NCBI GenBank assembly: GCA_000383115.1
Contig: KB910524.1
Coordinates: forward strand, 9,362-52,906
DNA: 43,545 nucleotides
Reading direction: 5' to 3'
Source: an alpha proteobacterium SCGC AAA015-N04
Lineage (GTDB): Bacteria > Pseudomonadota > Alphaproteobacteria > Puniceispirillales > Marisalimonadaceae
The position numbers and the translations under genes are program-made. Shown here piece by piece: positions 25,854 through 33,905 of the stretch. Every line of letters begins with the position of its first letter. Position 1 is the stretch's first letter. The notes beneath the pieces were generated by a model. It did not search any database, was not told the origin of the DNA, and saw nothing but the letters and a program-made list of their open reading frames with translations.

Positions 25854-27502
25854 TAATTATCTCCATGTATGAGAATAAAAGCATTTGTAAATTTTTTAAA
25901 ATCGTTATCAAATTGAGAGTCTAATTTTTCGTAAGATTCAAAATTTTTTCTGAAATAAATAATATTATCTATAAAATTACTAATATATTTTGATGCATTA
26001 AATAATATTTGGTTAAGTTCAGGATTATTTTCTTCTAAGAAGCCTTTTCTTCTAAAGCTTTTTCTATGAGTATTAAATTCTTTCAATTTTTTTTTGAAAT
26101 TATTGAAGTTTCGTGAAGTTTCATTATTTTGGATAACAAATACAATATTTTCAGAAAATTTACTTAAACTTTGATTATCATTTTGTATTAACTTCCTCGT
26201 ATGCTCCCTAACAATATTTTTTTCGTCTAATGTCAGATATTCATTAATTAATTCTAATGCTAACTTATCATTGTTATCCCATAAATAAGAAAAAATTATA
26301 CTTTTTAATTTTTTAAAATTTAAAATTAAATCCATATTTTTGGTTAAATATTTTCTATAATGATATTCATTTTTGTTGGCTAATAAATTTTGAAAAGTTT
26401 TTTTAAAAGCTTTCCTTCTTTCGGACTCAATAAGCTTGTTTTGTAAATTACTAAAAATAATATTTCTTATATAACTTAGGGGAATTTCTTTTAAATATTC
26501 AGGATAAAAACTAAAAAATCTTATATTTTCAATTTCATTTTTTTTTAAAATATTAAATTTTTGATTTTGTAAATTATCAAAAAATTTAATACCTTCCTGC
26601 ATTTTAGAACGTTCATCTACGATATAATCTGCAACAAATTCTAAATTTTTAGATAAACATTTCGATTTACTTTTTTCATTTGAATAAAAATTTTGTTGAA
26701 AAAGTTTATAGTCCTCTTCAATGCTAACAGGATTATTCTGAATTAATAAATGTGAAATTTCCATTGCTTTTTTAAATTTCAAACATAGCTCAAATGCTAC
26801 ACGAAAAGTTTTAATTGCAAATTTATTATAAAATTTACTCACTTTTTCCCAAAAATAAAATATGAATGCATCATCAACATCGTTATAGTTTAAGCAATCA
26901 AATTTTTCTTTTTTAAAATTAATAAGTTCGTTACAAATTAAATTACCATGACTTTGTGTATAAGCCGAAGGTAATTTTTCTTTTAAGTGTATGTAAATTA
27001 GTTTTGAAATTTTATTTGACAATGTTTTTAATGGCATTTGATTATTAAATGTTTCTAATTCATTCATCAGCCTAATTAAATTTTCAGTACCTAATAATTC
27101 CTCAAGAAAATCAAAAAATACTAATAATACAGGAATTCTGTTAAAAGATATTTTAAATATTTTGTCATTTATAAAAATTTCAATTTGATTATTGATATTT
27201 TTTTGTAACTTTAATTTTATGTTTTTTTTGAGTGTTTCAGATTTAAAGACCAGAGCTTTATAGTACGGAATTTTTAGGGTATTTAAATAAAACAGAAAAT
27301 GTAATAATTCAAATAATAGATGACCATAACTATGAGTAATTATTAATGAAAAAACTTTAAAAACATTTTGATTACTGTGCTTTATTTCACCATTCAAATC
27401 AGTATTATCTAAAACATTTTTTAATGACTCATAAATGCTTTCATCTGGTTGTTCAATTGAAAATTCTTTCCACTTCTGAAATGAATAAATGTTATTTTCC
27501 AA
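25853..27502 (-). CDS. Large cytoplasmic helical protein of unknown function
   Basis: A 549-residue protein with no signal peptide and no clear TM helix. It is almost entirely predicted helix, rich in Phe, Asn, Lys and Glu, with several Trp/Phe-rich patches such as FIFYFWEKVSKFYNKFAI. This may mean a helical-repeat or scaffold protein. It lies 18 bp after the transglycosylase gene and is coupled to the next gene. It is the biggest protein of the locus and one of few on the cytoplasmic side, so it could link the envelope proteins to the cytoplasm. No family recognised. Confidence 0.7.
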   Translation of the reverse strand: MENNIYSFQKWKEFSIEQPDESIYESLKNVLDNTDLNGEIKHSNQNVFKVFSLIITHSYGHLLFELLHFLFYLNTLKIPYYKALVFKSETLKKNIKLKLQKNINNQIEIFINDKIFKISFNRIPVLLVFFDFLEELLGTENLIRLMNELETFNNQMPLKTLSNKISKLIYIHLKEKLPSAYTQSHGNLICNELINFKKEKFDCLNYNDVDDAFIFYFWEKVSKFYNKFAIKTFRVAFELCLKFKKAMEISHLLIQNNPVSIEEDYKLFQQNFYSNEKSKSKCLSKNLEFVADYIVDERSKMQEGIKFFDNLQNQKFNILKKNEIENIRFFSFYPEYLKEIPLSYIRNIIFSNLQNKLIESERRKAFKKTFQNLLANKNEYHYRKYLTKNMDLILNFKKLKSIIFSYLWDNNDKLALELINEYLTLDEKNIVREHTRKLIQNDNQSLSKFSENIVFVIQNNETSRNFNNFKKKLKEFNTHRKSFRRKGFLEENNPELNQILFNASKYISNFIDNIIYFRKNFESYEKLDSQFDNDFKKFTNAFILIHGDN

Positions 27503-27520
27503 AACCCTATCCTTAAATAT

Positions 27521-28132
27521 CTAATTATAATATTTTTTATAATCATCAACTATTTCTAACCATTTATCAATCGAAGCAAAGTTATATTTTAGTTCTGCAT
27601 ATGGATCATAAAGAATTTTTGGGTTGTTTTTTACAATTTGCTTATCTTTTTTAAGTTTTGAAGACGTTTGTAGAACCCTAATAACATAATTATGTGTAGC
27701 AGGTATTATTTTTAAGTTTGGCCAAATACCAACTCTGGAACCTCCATTATAGTGAGATAATGCAATATCAACACGTCCTTTATATTTTTCTATTAGACTA
27801 TCTAAAAAATGAAGTCCAACTTTAATATTAATTATAGGATTAAAAAGCATTATTCTATCAATTCCATATTTATTTTTAGCTGTTAATGGCATTATTTGCA
27901 TGACTCCAATTGCTCCTTTGGGACTTACAGCTTTATAGTTAAAATTTGATTCAATTTTTGCTACAGCCAGTCCTAATGAAGGAGAAACATATTTAGTTAA
28001 CTTGGCGTTTTTAATTATTAATTTTTTGATATCATTTTTTGTATAATTAGTATGAGTAGAAATATTTGCAAATGCATGATTAGAAAAAATGATAAATAAT
28101 AAAATTTTTATAAATGACATTTTAAACTTCAT
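27521..28132 (-). CDS. Lytic transglycosylase (SLT domain), exported
   Basis: A 203-residue protein with a signal peptide (1-22, SNHAFA). The SLT/GEWL domain is clear: VAKIESNFNYKAVSPKGAIG with the catalytic Glu61 in ESNF, GVMQIMPLTA, then a GLHFLDSLIEKY helix and ALSHYNGG. It cleaves peptidoglycan glycan strands to form anhydromuramyl ends. AAAGGAG lies 6 nt before the ATG, and the gene overlaps the ExbD-like gene by 11 bp. Dedicated small transglycosylases of this sort open the wall for trans-envelope machines, which fits this locus. Confidence 0.92.
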   Translation of the reverse strand: MKFKMSFIKILLFIIFSNHAFANISTHTNYTKNDIKKLIIKNAKLTKYVSPSLGLAVAKIESNFNYKAVSPKGAIGVMQIMPLTAKNKYGIDRIMLFNPIINIKVGLHFLDSLIEKYKGRVDIALSHYNGGSRVGIWPNLKIIPATHNYVIRVLQTSSKLKKDKQIVKNNPKILYDPYAELKYNFASIDKWLEIVDDYKKYYN

Positions 28133-28550
28133 TATCTTCTCCTTTTGTAATTTTTGAAGTTATTAATTTTTTTATATTATTTGATAATCTAGATATTTTT
28201 ACATTCTTAAATTGAGTTAATGATTTTATATAAAATAATTTTTCTACAGTAATATCAGAAGGTATTAATAATAAAATTTTGTTTTCCTTAATATTTTTGA
28301 AATTTTTAATAATTTTTAAATTTTCATTAAAAAAATTATCATTATAAAAATATATTTTTATTAATTTTTTTTTATCAATACTTTTAGAGGTATTCCCTTC
28401 AACAATAGAAATTTTCTCTTTTTGATTTAATGAAGTGTTAGATAATGTGAAAATACTTAAAATCATTATTGAAAAAAAGGCCATTGAAAGCGCAAGAGCA
28501 ACTTCTGTTAGAGCATTATCATTATTTTCATATTGAGATTTACTAACCAT
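28122..28550 (-). CDS. ExbD/MotB-type one-TM protein (putative proton-channel partner)
   Basis: About 142 residues. A short cytoplasmic N-terminus is followed by one TM helix, ALTEVALALSMAFFSIMILS, with an acidic Glu at its start, in the place of the channel Asp of ExbD, TolR and MotB. The periplasmic part is short (about 90 residues) and could be a reduced ExbD-like or OmpA-like fold. The ATG at 28550 is preferred; a TTG at 28586 would add 12 residues. No good ribosome-binding site is seen for either. With the TolQ-like gene at 30982 it would form the ion-driven stator pair, though the two genes are about 2.4 kb apart. Confidence 0.68.
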   Translation of the reverse strand: MVSKSQYENNDNALTEVALALSMAFFSIMILSIFTLSNTSLNQKEKISIVEGNTSKSIDKKKLIKIYFYNDNFFNENLKIIKNFKNIKENKILLLIPSDITVEKLFYIKSLTQFKNVKISRLSNNIKKLITSKITKGEDNEV

Positions 28551-28601
28551 ATTTAATATATGGAAAATAAAGAGAGTTTTTTGCAAGGTATATCTAATTA
28601 A

Positions 28602-29447
28602 CTAGTTACTAATGAGAATTTTATTATTATTTATAATTAATTTTAAATTATTTTCAGATGATTTGTTTATATTTTTGATTATAGATTTAAGCCATTTATC
28701 AACATCATGGAGTTTCGTAGGAGTGTAATAACTCCATACTTGATAATTTTCTGATTTAATCTCTTGTTGTTCTAAATAGCCAGGAAATTCATTCATTAAC
28801 AAATCTAATAATTTTTGATTATCAGAATTATTTAAGTTCAATAACTTTATAAAATATTTATTTGAATATGTCTTTTTTTCAATTTTATCATTAAAAATTG
28901 AATTTAAATAATTTGAAATATCTTTTCCAAGTTTTGCCGATATATCAAGCACATTTTCAGTTAAAATTACCTTTTCACAAATTAGGTCACAATTATTTTC
29001 AATTTTAACATTTTCGATTGGGGGGGACCAAGAATTAATGAAAGATTTTAAAGTTGTATCAAATATATCTGCATAAATTTTTACAAATCTGTTATTGTCA
29101 TTGTCATATAAAATAGCAAATTTCAAAATAATTAGTATGTCTGATTCTAAATTTTTAATTTTAATATCATTTGATAGTTTGAAGATAATATCATGGATAC
29201 TTTTATAATTACTAGTTTGAATTTGCTTATTACCATCTATTATTTGATAATTTTTTTTCTTCATAGAAGTTATGAATGAATACTGTGCGACTTCTAATAA
29301 ATCAAAATCTTTGTAACGGTTAAAATTATTATTAGAAGTCTCTTCACTACTCGAAAACACCGTAATCTTAATTTCAGAGGAAAAGCTAAAGTTTGACATC
29401 ATTATTACAAATGAAAAGAATATAATTGTTAAAATATTTTTTCTCAT
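28602..29447 (-). CDS. Exported protein of unknown function, possibly LpoB/CsgG-like fold
   Basis: A 281-residue protein with a signal peptide (1-23, SNFSFSS). The segment DILIILKFAILYDNDNNRFV followed by KIYADIFDTTLKSFINSW has the strand pattern of LpoB/CsgG-like domains, where a strand leads into a D-x-x-T turn. A Cys pair (CDLIC) near residue 155 is likely a disulfide. A C7 tract on the coding strand (29020-29026 region) reads through in frame. It lies 52 bp before the ExbD-like start. The fold guess is weak. Confidence 0.65.
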   Translation of the reverse strand: MRKNILTIIFFSFVIMMSNFSFSSEIKITVFSSSEETSNNNFNRYKDFDLLEVAQYSFITSMKKKNYQIIDGNKQIQTSNYKSIHDIIFKLSNDIKIKNLESDILIILKFAILYDNDNNRFVKIYADIFDTTLKSFINSWSPPIENVKIENNCDLICEKVILTENVLDISAKLGKDISNYLNSIFNDKIEKKTYSNKYFIKLLNLNNSDNQKLLDLLMNEFPGYLEQQEIKSENYQVWSYYTPTKLHDVDKWLKSIIKNINKSSENNLKLIINNNKILISN

Positions 29448-29529
29448 CTTTATTAAAACCTCTGAGTTAAAACAGCTAATATAATAATGAAAAAATCTGA
29501 AAAATTTTAGTTAATATTTCAATAGTATG

Positions 29530-30452
29530 TTAACAATTATCTACATTTTTTAATAGAATAATTTTTCCATTTAAAATTTTATTATCAATATATAAATTGT
29601 CTAATATTAAATTATTATTAGAAATTGAATAAACTCCCGAAATTTTTTTCATCGGAAGACCCTCATTTTTTGCAAATTGTTGAAATTTACCTAAAATATA
29701 AGCATCTACATTGATATCAAAAATTCTAAGTATTCTTCCATTAGCTGCTTTTTTATATTTTTTTTTAATGAACTCGATTGTATTTTTTTCTTCAATCACT
29801 GAAGAATAATTAGGCAATCTTAAGAATGGCGAATAGTAATTTTCAATAATTTGTTCACTTATAATCCCTTCGCTTGAATAAATTATGTTGTCATTTCCTA
29901 AAATGACAGATTTAACTTTTGAACATTTTGTTAATTTATAATAAATTTTATTATGTAGGTTTTTAACAATTGGCCATTTAAAGGAAATTTCAATATTTTC
30001 TTTTTTGTAAAAGAACAATTTTCCTTGAAAAATAATGTCAGAGTAATTTTTTGTTTTTAAATGATTGTTTTCTTTCGTTGGATTAATTAAAGAAGCAATT
30101 TCATTACTAACTTTTTTCGATTTTTTATTTGATATTTGAATAGTTGAAAAATTAAATTCTTTTTTTTTGGTAGAAAATTGTAGAGGTTTAAGATTTTTAT
30201 CTTTTTTGAAAACATTTTGTTCTTCAAGCAAAATTGGTTTGTTATTATTATCTTTAATTTTCATTCCTATAAAATCAGTTAAATCGATTTGATCATATTT
30301 TTTAATTTCTTGTATATTTGGTTTTGTTGTGTTTTCTATATAAGTAACATTGGTTTTTTCTATATTTGTCTTTTGTGAATTTTCAAAAAAAAAAACATGA
30401 AAACAAAAATAGAAAAAATTAAATAATTTATTACTAAATATTTTTTTACCAT
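29530..30452 (-). CDS. Inner-membrane-anchored protein, frameshifted at an A11 tract
   Basis: The frame from ATG 30452 (one base after the upstream TAA) encodes MVKKYLVINYLIFSIFVFM, a TM anchor, then hits 11 T on the coding strand and stops soon after. Past the run another frame continues without stops through FENSQKTNIEKTNV to the intact 244-residue body (30264-29530). One more T (12) or two fewer would join them to about 308 residues: short N-terminus, TM, Lys/Asn linker, then a periplasmic C-domain with FEFIKKKYKKAANGRILRI-like helix. The downstream part alone would lack a membrane anchor. Type II bitopic architecture resembles secretion-system or stator accessory proteins; no family recognised. 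Confidence 0.72.
30385..30395. repeat. A11 homopolymer breaking the reading frame
   Basis: Eleven A on the plus strand (T on the coding strand), inside the TM segment of the 29530-30452 gene. Twelve would give one continuous frame. Confidence 0.9.
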
Positions 30453-30453
30453 T

Positions 30454-30966
30454 TTATTTTTCAATACTATAAAGTTCCATATCAGTTATTAACTGAGCTA
30501 AAGCACTTGATCTTTCTGATCTACTCATAAAATCACTTTTTTGATGTTTTGAGGTTTGGTTCTCTTGAATTAAGCTTTTTTCAGTTTTAGATTTTAATTT
30601 AATTTCTTTATCTATTTTTGTATCTAATTGATCATTTGGTATTTTATTTTTCATTAAATGATAGTTATTTGAATCAAATTTAATTAGTGTATTGTCAAGT
30701 TTTTTATTAATTTTTAAAAGTTCTAATTTTACACTTTTTAAAATTTCTGTGTTATCTGATTCATTTTTTTTGTTAGAATTGACAACTAATTTCTTTTTTT
30801 CTGTATTAACAGCGTTACTAATTTTTTCTAAAAATTCTTCCTTAGTTAATTTTGACACCTTTTCTTTTGTATTTGTTGCCCATTGTAAGAAATTTTCATT
30901 TGGTTTACTCATAATTATGTATCCAAGACTAGTCAAAACTAAAATATTAAATATTAAAAACTTCAT
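30454..30966 (-). CDS. Membrane-anchored coiled-coil protein of unknown function
   Basis: A 170-residue protein. An N-terminal hydrophobic helix (residues 1-19, FLIFNILVLTSLGYIIM) acts as a TM anchor or uncleaved signal. The rest is highly charged and predicted coiled coil (near 70-100, VKLELLKINKKLDNTLI), ending in SALAQLITDMELYSIEK. TAGGAG lies 8 nt before the ATG. The gene sits between the TolQ-like gene and the frameshifted anchored gene. It may form a periplasmic stalk or spacer. No family recognised. Confidence 0.7.
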   Translation of the reverse strand: MKFLIFNILVLTSLGYIIMSKPNENFLQWATNTKEKVSKLTKEEFLEKISNAVNTEKKKLVVNSNKKNESDNTEILKSVKLELLKINKKLDNTLIKFDSNNYHLMKNKIPNDQLDTKIDKEIKLKSKTEKSLIQENQTSKHQKSDFMSRSERSSALAQLITDMELYSIEK

Positions 30967-30981
30967 TTTTTTTCTCCTAGT

Positions 30982-31506
30982 TTAATATTTATTTTCTATA
31001 AGTTGATGTTCTTCATTTAAGATTTTGTGTTCATAAATAATTATCAATATTGATCTGAATAAATATGACAACGGAAGACCTATTACTGATGTTAAAAATG
31101 CCATACTAAATTTATTAGTCAAATTACCAATTGTCTTATTAATTGAAGAAATATCTAAATTTGATATTGATAATTCACCTATACCTAAGCTTATTCCGAG
31201 TAATGTAAATGTAAGTGCTAGGGTTGATATACCATTTGCAAATTGTAATCCTGTTTCAAACCAAAATTTAGCAAGTTTAAGATTTACATTTTTTAATCTA
31301 AGGATACAAAACAGAAATGCAAATGAGAGTGTTAACAAGCAAATCACAAATGAAACACCTAATATAGATAAACTCCAATTAATTAATTTATTTGGATGGT
31401 TCCCAGTTAAAATCATATATCCTACTAGTATCAAGGTTAATGATCCTAAAAAAATACTTAATACTTGAGATAAATTGTTAAAACTGAATTTAATTATGCT
31501 AATCAT
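30982..31506 (-). CDS. TolQ/ExbB/MotA-type proton-channel membrane protein
   Basis: A 174-residue protein with four TM helices. The last two, ISTLALTFTLLGISLGIGEL and FSMAFLTSVIGLPLSYLFRS, carry the MotA/TolQ/ExbB signature: a GI(S)-x-x-L-x-x-T-x-TLLG helix, then a helix with A-x-x-TSVIGLP. Thr and Ser residues face the predicted ion path. It is shorter than TolQ/ExbB (about 230) because the cytoplasmic loop is small. The start overlaps the upstream gene by 4 bp. In this family five such subunits surround two one-TM partners; the ExbD-like protein at 28122 is the obvious partner. Confidence 0.85.
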   Translation of the reverse strand: MISIIKFSFNNLSQVLSIFLGSLTLILVGYMILTGNHPNKLINWSLSILGVSFVICLLTLSFAFLFCILRLKNVNLKLAKFWFETGLQFANGISTLALTFTLLGISLGIGELSISNLDISSINKTIGNLTNKFSMAFLTSVIGLPLSYLFRSILIIIYEHKILNEEHQLIENKY

Positions 31507-31883
31507 TTTGTTATCAATTTTGTATTTTCTAAATTAGAAGTTGTTAAACCTATTTCGTTAAACCAATGGGAGCTGATTTCAAGATTCTTTTCAATTGAAG
31601 CATGTACCAAAAATGATAATTCAAATTCTTCAAAAGCCTTTATAGTGTGTCTATTAGGATTTTGAATAATTTTTTTATCATTTATAACCATCCTTTCTTT
31701 GTCTAAAAGTTTTAATTTTAAATCATTTATTCTAGACTGTTTAGTGTCAGCTTTTAAATTAGGATCTAACATTGTTGTTATTAACATTGCCCTAGTCCTT
31801 TCCATATTATCAATTGAAGCTGCAAAAGAGGGATTTAAAAAAGTAGATATTAAAAGTAATGTAAGCATGATTAAATTTTTCAT
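31503..31883 (-). CDS. Small exported protein of unknown function
   Basis: A 126-residue protein with a signal peptide (1-21, NPSFAAS). The mature protein is helical and charged, with short heptad-like stretches (NDLKLKLLDKERMVINDKK). GAAAGGA lies before the ATG. It overlaps the TolQ-like gene by 4 bp and follows the coiled-coil gene by 15 bp, so the three are one transcript. Periplasmic location is inferred. No family recognised. Confidence 0.7.
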   Translation of the reverse strand: MKNLIMLTLLLISTFLNPSFAASIDNMERTRAMLITTMLDPNLKADTKQSRINDLKLKLLDKERMVINDKKIIQNPNRHTIKAFEEFELSFLVHASIEKNLEISSHWFNEIGLTTSNLENTKLITK

Positions 31884-31898
31884 AATTTTCCTTTCATA

Positions 31899-32762
31899 TT
31901 AGTTAATAAAAAATTCAATAACGTCATTTGGATCGTTATATATTGACTGATTGTTTATAAATTCATTACTGTCAGATAAGTTTTCTGCTAGTTGCATTGC
32001 ATCTAAAGCAACAAGTTTGGCCATGTAATTCAGTAATTCTTCTTTTAGCTCGATTATTGAAACTTCTGTTTCAATATTTTCAACTAAGTTTTTAATAGAT
32101 TGAATCTTATTATCTGGCATTAATTGAGAAGTCAATTGTGACATTGGATGTTTTTTTATAGCTTTTCTTAAACTATCAATTGCTCTTTTATTTTTAGAAT
32201 AAGCATTTAAATACTTTGATTTTTTAGAATTAGATATCAAAATATTATCAAAAATTTTCTCATCTAATTGAGTGGTTCTTTCAATTATTTTATTTCTCTC
32301 ATTTTCAATTGAATTATTACTTTTACCAAGTGTATTTTTTACAATTAGTTTATTTTCAATTTTTTTAAAAAACTGTTTTTTCGTATTTAATTCCTTTTTC
32401 TTCATCTTTAGTAATTGATGCATGTCTTTAATGTAATCTTTTTTTTCTATTATTATTTGATGTTGAAGTTCAATTTTTTCTTCACCATCAAAACTTAAAA
32501 TTGCCTCATTTAATTTATTAATTTTTGACTGTCTATCCCTAATTTTTATATCTTTTTTATTAAGTGTTGCAGCTAATGATGAGGATTTAAAATCATTTTC
32601 TAAAACTCTATTAAGTTGTTTAGGAGGTAAAACATACATTTTTTCAACTATCTGTGGTTTCCATTCCCCTTCAATTGATATTGCATAAGTGATTTTTGAA
32701 TTTTGAAAAAATAAAATTGTTAATATTAAAAATACAATTATTTTATTTGATTTAATTTTCAT
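31899..32762 (-). CDS. Exported coiled-coil protein of unknown function
   Basis: A 287-residue protein with a signal peptide (1-27, KITYA). Long charged helices occupy residues 55-250, with heptad patterns such as QHQIIIEKKDYIKDMHQLLK and LDEKIFDNILI. AAGGAG lies 6 nt before the ATG. A periplasmic coiled-coil would suit a spacer or stalk between inner and outer membranes. It lies 10 bp after the lipoprotein gene. No family recognised. Confidence 0.72.
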   Translation of the reverse strand: MKIKSNKIIVFLILTILFFQNSKITYAISIEGEWKPQIVEKMYVLPPKQLNRVLENDFKSSSLAATLNKKDIKIRDRQSKINKLNEAILSFDGEEKIELQHQIIIEKKDYIKDMHQLLKMKKKELNTKKQFFKKIENKLIVKNTLGKSNNSIENERNKIIERTTQLDEKIFDNILISNSKKSKYLNAYSKNKRAIDSLRKAIKKHPMSQLTSQLMPDNKIQSIKNLVENIETEVSIIELKEELLNYMAKLVALDAMQLAENLSDSNEFINNQSIYNDPNDVIEFFIN

Positions 32763-32772
32763 CTATATCTCC

Positions 32773-33337
32773 TTATTTTTTTGACCAATGCCAAGCTCGT
32801 TTAAGCTCGGTTTTTAACCTGTTATTAGCATTTATCATTGCCAAATTTAGTTCATCTTTTGGATTTTTATAATTTAAAAGTAATTCCATATTTGAAATAA
32901 AACTTGATCCATCTAAAAACATAAGATCTTTGTCAAATTCTTTTTTAAAAATTTCGAAATTAATTCTCGCATTAACTAAGTCTCCTGATTTAACAAAATT
33001 TTGAATACCTAATGCAAAGTTTTTCATTTCAACATCCTTTGATATAAAATGAATTTGTTTTTTTAAATAATTACTGCATTTCACTAGTATTTGGGCGCTT
33101 TTATGATATAAACTTAAACTGTTGTTCATGTCCTTTGCAGCTAAATTATCAAGATTTCTTCCATCATTAATACAATTTTTATAATCTCTTGATAATTTAG
33201 CCTGGCGCATAGTTGCAATTTTATTTTCTATTGCTGCATTGTTTTGTTGCTTTGAAAAATTAACAGTACTAGCCATATTGCACGAAGACAAAATTAAAAG
33301 TACTATGGCTGCAGTAAAAAAAACGAACTATAATCAT
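32773..33337 (-). CDS. Predicted lipoprotein, signal peptide out of frame at an A8 tract
   Basis: The ATG at 33337 has a strong AAAGGAG 8 nt upstream and begins M-I-I-V-R-F-F. Eight T on the coding strand then shift the frame. With seven, it reads on as TAAIVLLILSSC, a perfect type II signal with lipobox ILSSC, followed by the 170-residue helical body (SSCNMASTVNFSKQQN, NARINFEIFKKEF). As given, the body opens only from an internal TTG near 33291 without its hydrophobic segment. Either the run is a sequence error or expression needs slippage. The body is helical (TPR-like or coiled); no family recognised. Confidence 0.72.
33316..33323. repeat. A8 homopolymer breaking the lipoprotein signal peptide
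   Basis: Eight A on the plus strand. Seven would fuse the ribosome-binding site and first seven codons in frame with the lipobox and body of the gene. Confidence 0.88.
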
Positions 33338-33350
33338 AATGAATTCTCCT

Positions 33351-33818
33351 TTAATTTAACTGTATGATGTCATGTACATTATAAAGATATTTTGAATTTA
33401 TAATCTGATAACCATTTCTTGTTCTTACTTTAAGTCTGTAATGTGAAGTATAATTTTGGGTTTCAGTAATGTAATATGTTTCTTCATAACAATTAATTTT
33501 TCTTGGATAATTAGATTTATCAGCACCAATTAAAGTTCCAAACAAGGCTCCAACTGTACCAGCTCCATGTCTATCACTTACTTGATTCCCAATTACACTA
33601 CCTACCAGACCACCTATAATCATATTGGCCATTTTTTGTTCAGAATTATTTTTTTGTTGACAAACTTTTTTATATCTTGGTGTTTGAAATGTAGTTGTTT
33701 GCGTTATTGGAGTAACTTTAACTACAACACCCCATTGATCAGAAATCAAATTTGAAGCATGACTATTTGATATTATTGTAGTGAATAGAAAAGTTAATAC
33801 AAAGAGTAATTTTTTCAT
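33351..33818 (-). CDS. Glycine-zipper 2TM protein, 17 kDa surface-antigen type
   Basis: A 155-residue protein with a signal peptide (1-21, NSHAS). The central segment IIGGLVGSVIGNQVSDRHGA then GTVGALFGTLIGAD is the glycine-zipper pair of the Rickettsia 17 kDa antigen/SlyB-like family, which inserts in the outer membrane. Flanking domains have Cys pairs and Tyr/Thr strands. No lipobox is seen. AAAGGAA precedes the ATG. It is the first gene of the right module of the locus, 13 bp ahead of the lipoprotein gene. It may anchor the complex at the outer membrane. Confidence 0.9.
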   Translation of the reverse strand: MKKLLFVLTFLFTTIISNSHASNLISDQWGVVVKVTPITQTTTFQTPRYKKVCQQKNNSEQKMANMIIGGLVGSVIGNQVSDRHGAGTVGALFGTLIGADKSNYPRKINCYEETYYITETQNYTSHYRLKVRTRNGYQIINSKYLYNVHDIIQLN

Positions 33819-33878
33819 TTCGTTTTCCTTTAATAATTATTACAAATACGAAATGGAAAAATGAGAAAGATTTTTGTA

Positions 33879-33905
33879 AGATTAATAAATTAGTTTAATT
33901 AATCT
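33879..33905 (-). terminator. Possible hairpin after the PhyH gene
   Basis: AGATTAAT and ATTAATCT form an 8-bp stem around an 11-nt loop immediately after the PhyH stop codon. The T-run after it on the minus strand is poor, so termination is uncertain. It would separate the oxygenase pair from the envelope locus. Confidence 0.35.

Noticed and set aside
27521-31506. Locus as a Zorya-type anti-phage system because of the TolQ/MotA- and MotB-like pair
   Set aside because: The partner lacks a long OmpA domain, and no Zorya helicase/nuclease (ZorC, ZorD, ZorE) is nearby; most neighbours are exported.
15887-33818. Locus as an ordinary flagellar or Tol-Pal cluster
   Set aside because: No flagellin, rod, hook, MS-ring, FliI/FlhA-like, TolA, TolB or Pal genes are present among the reading frames.
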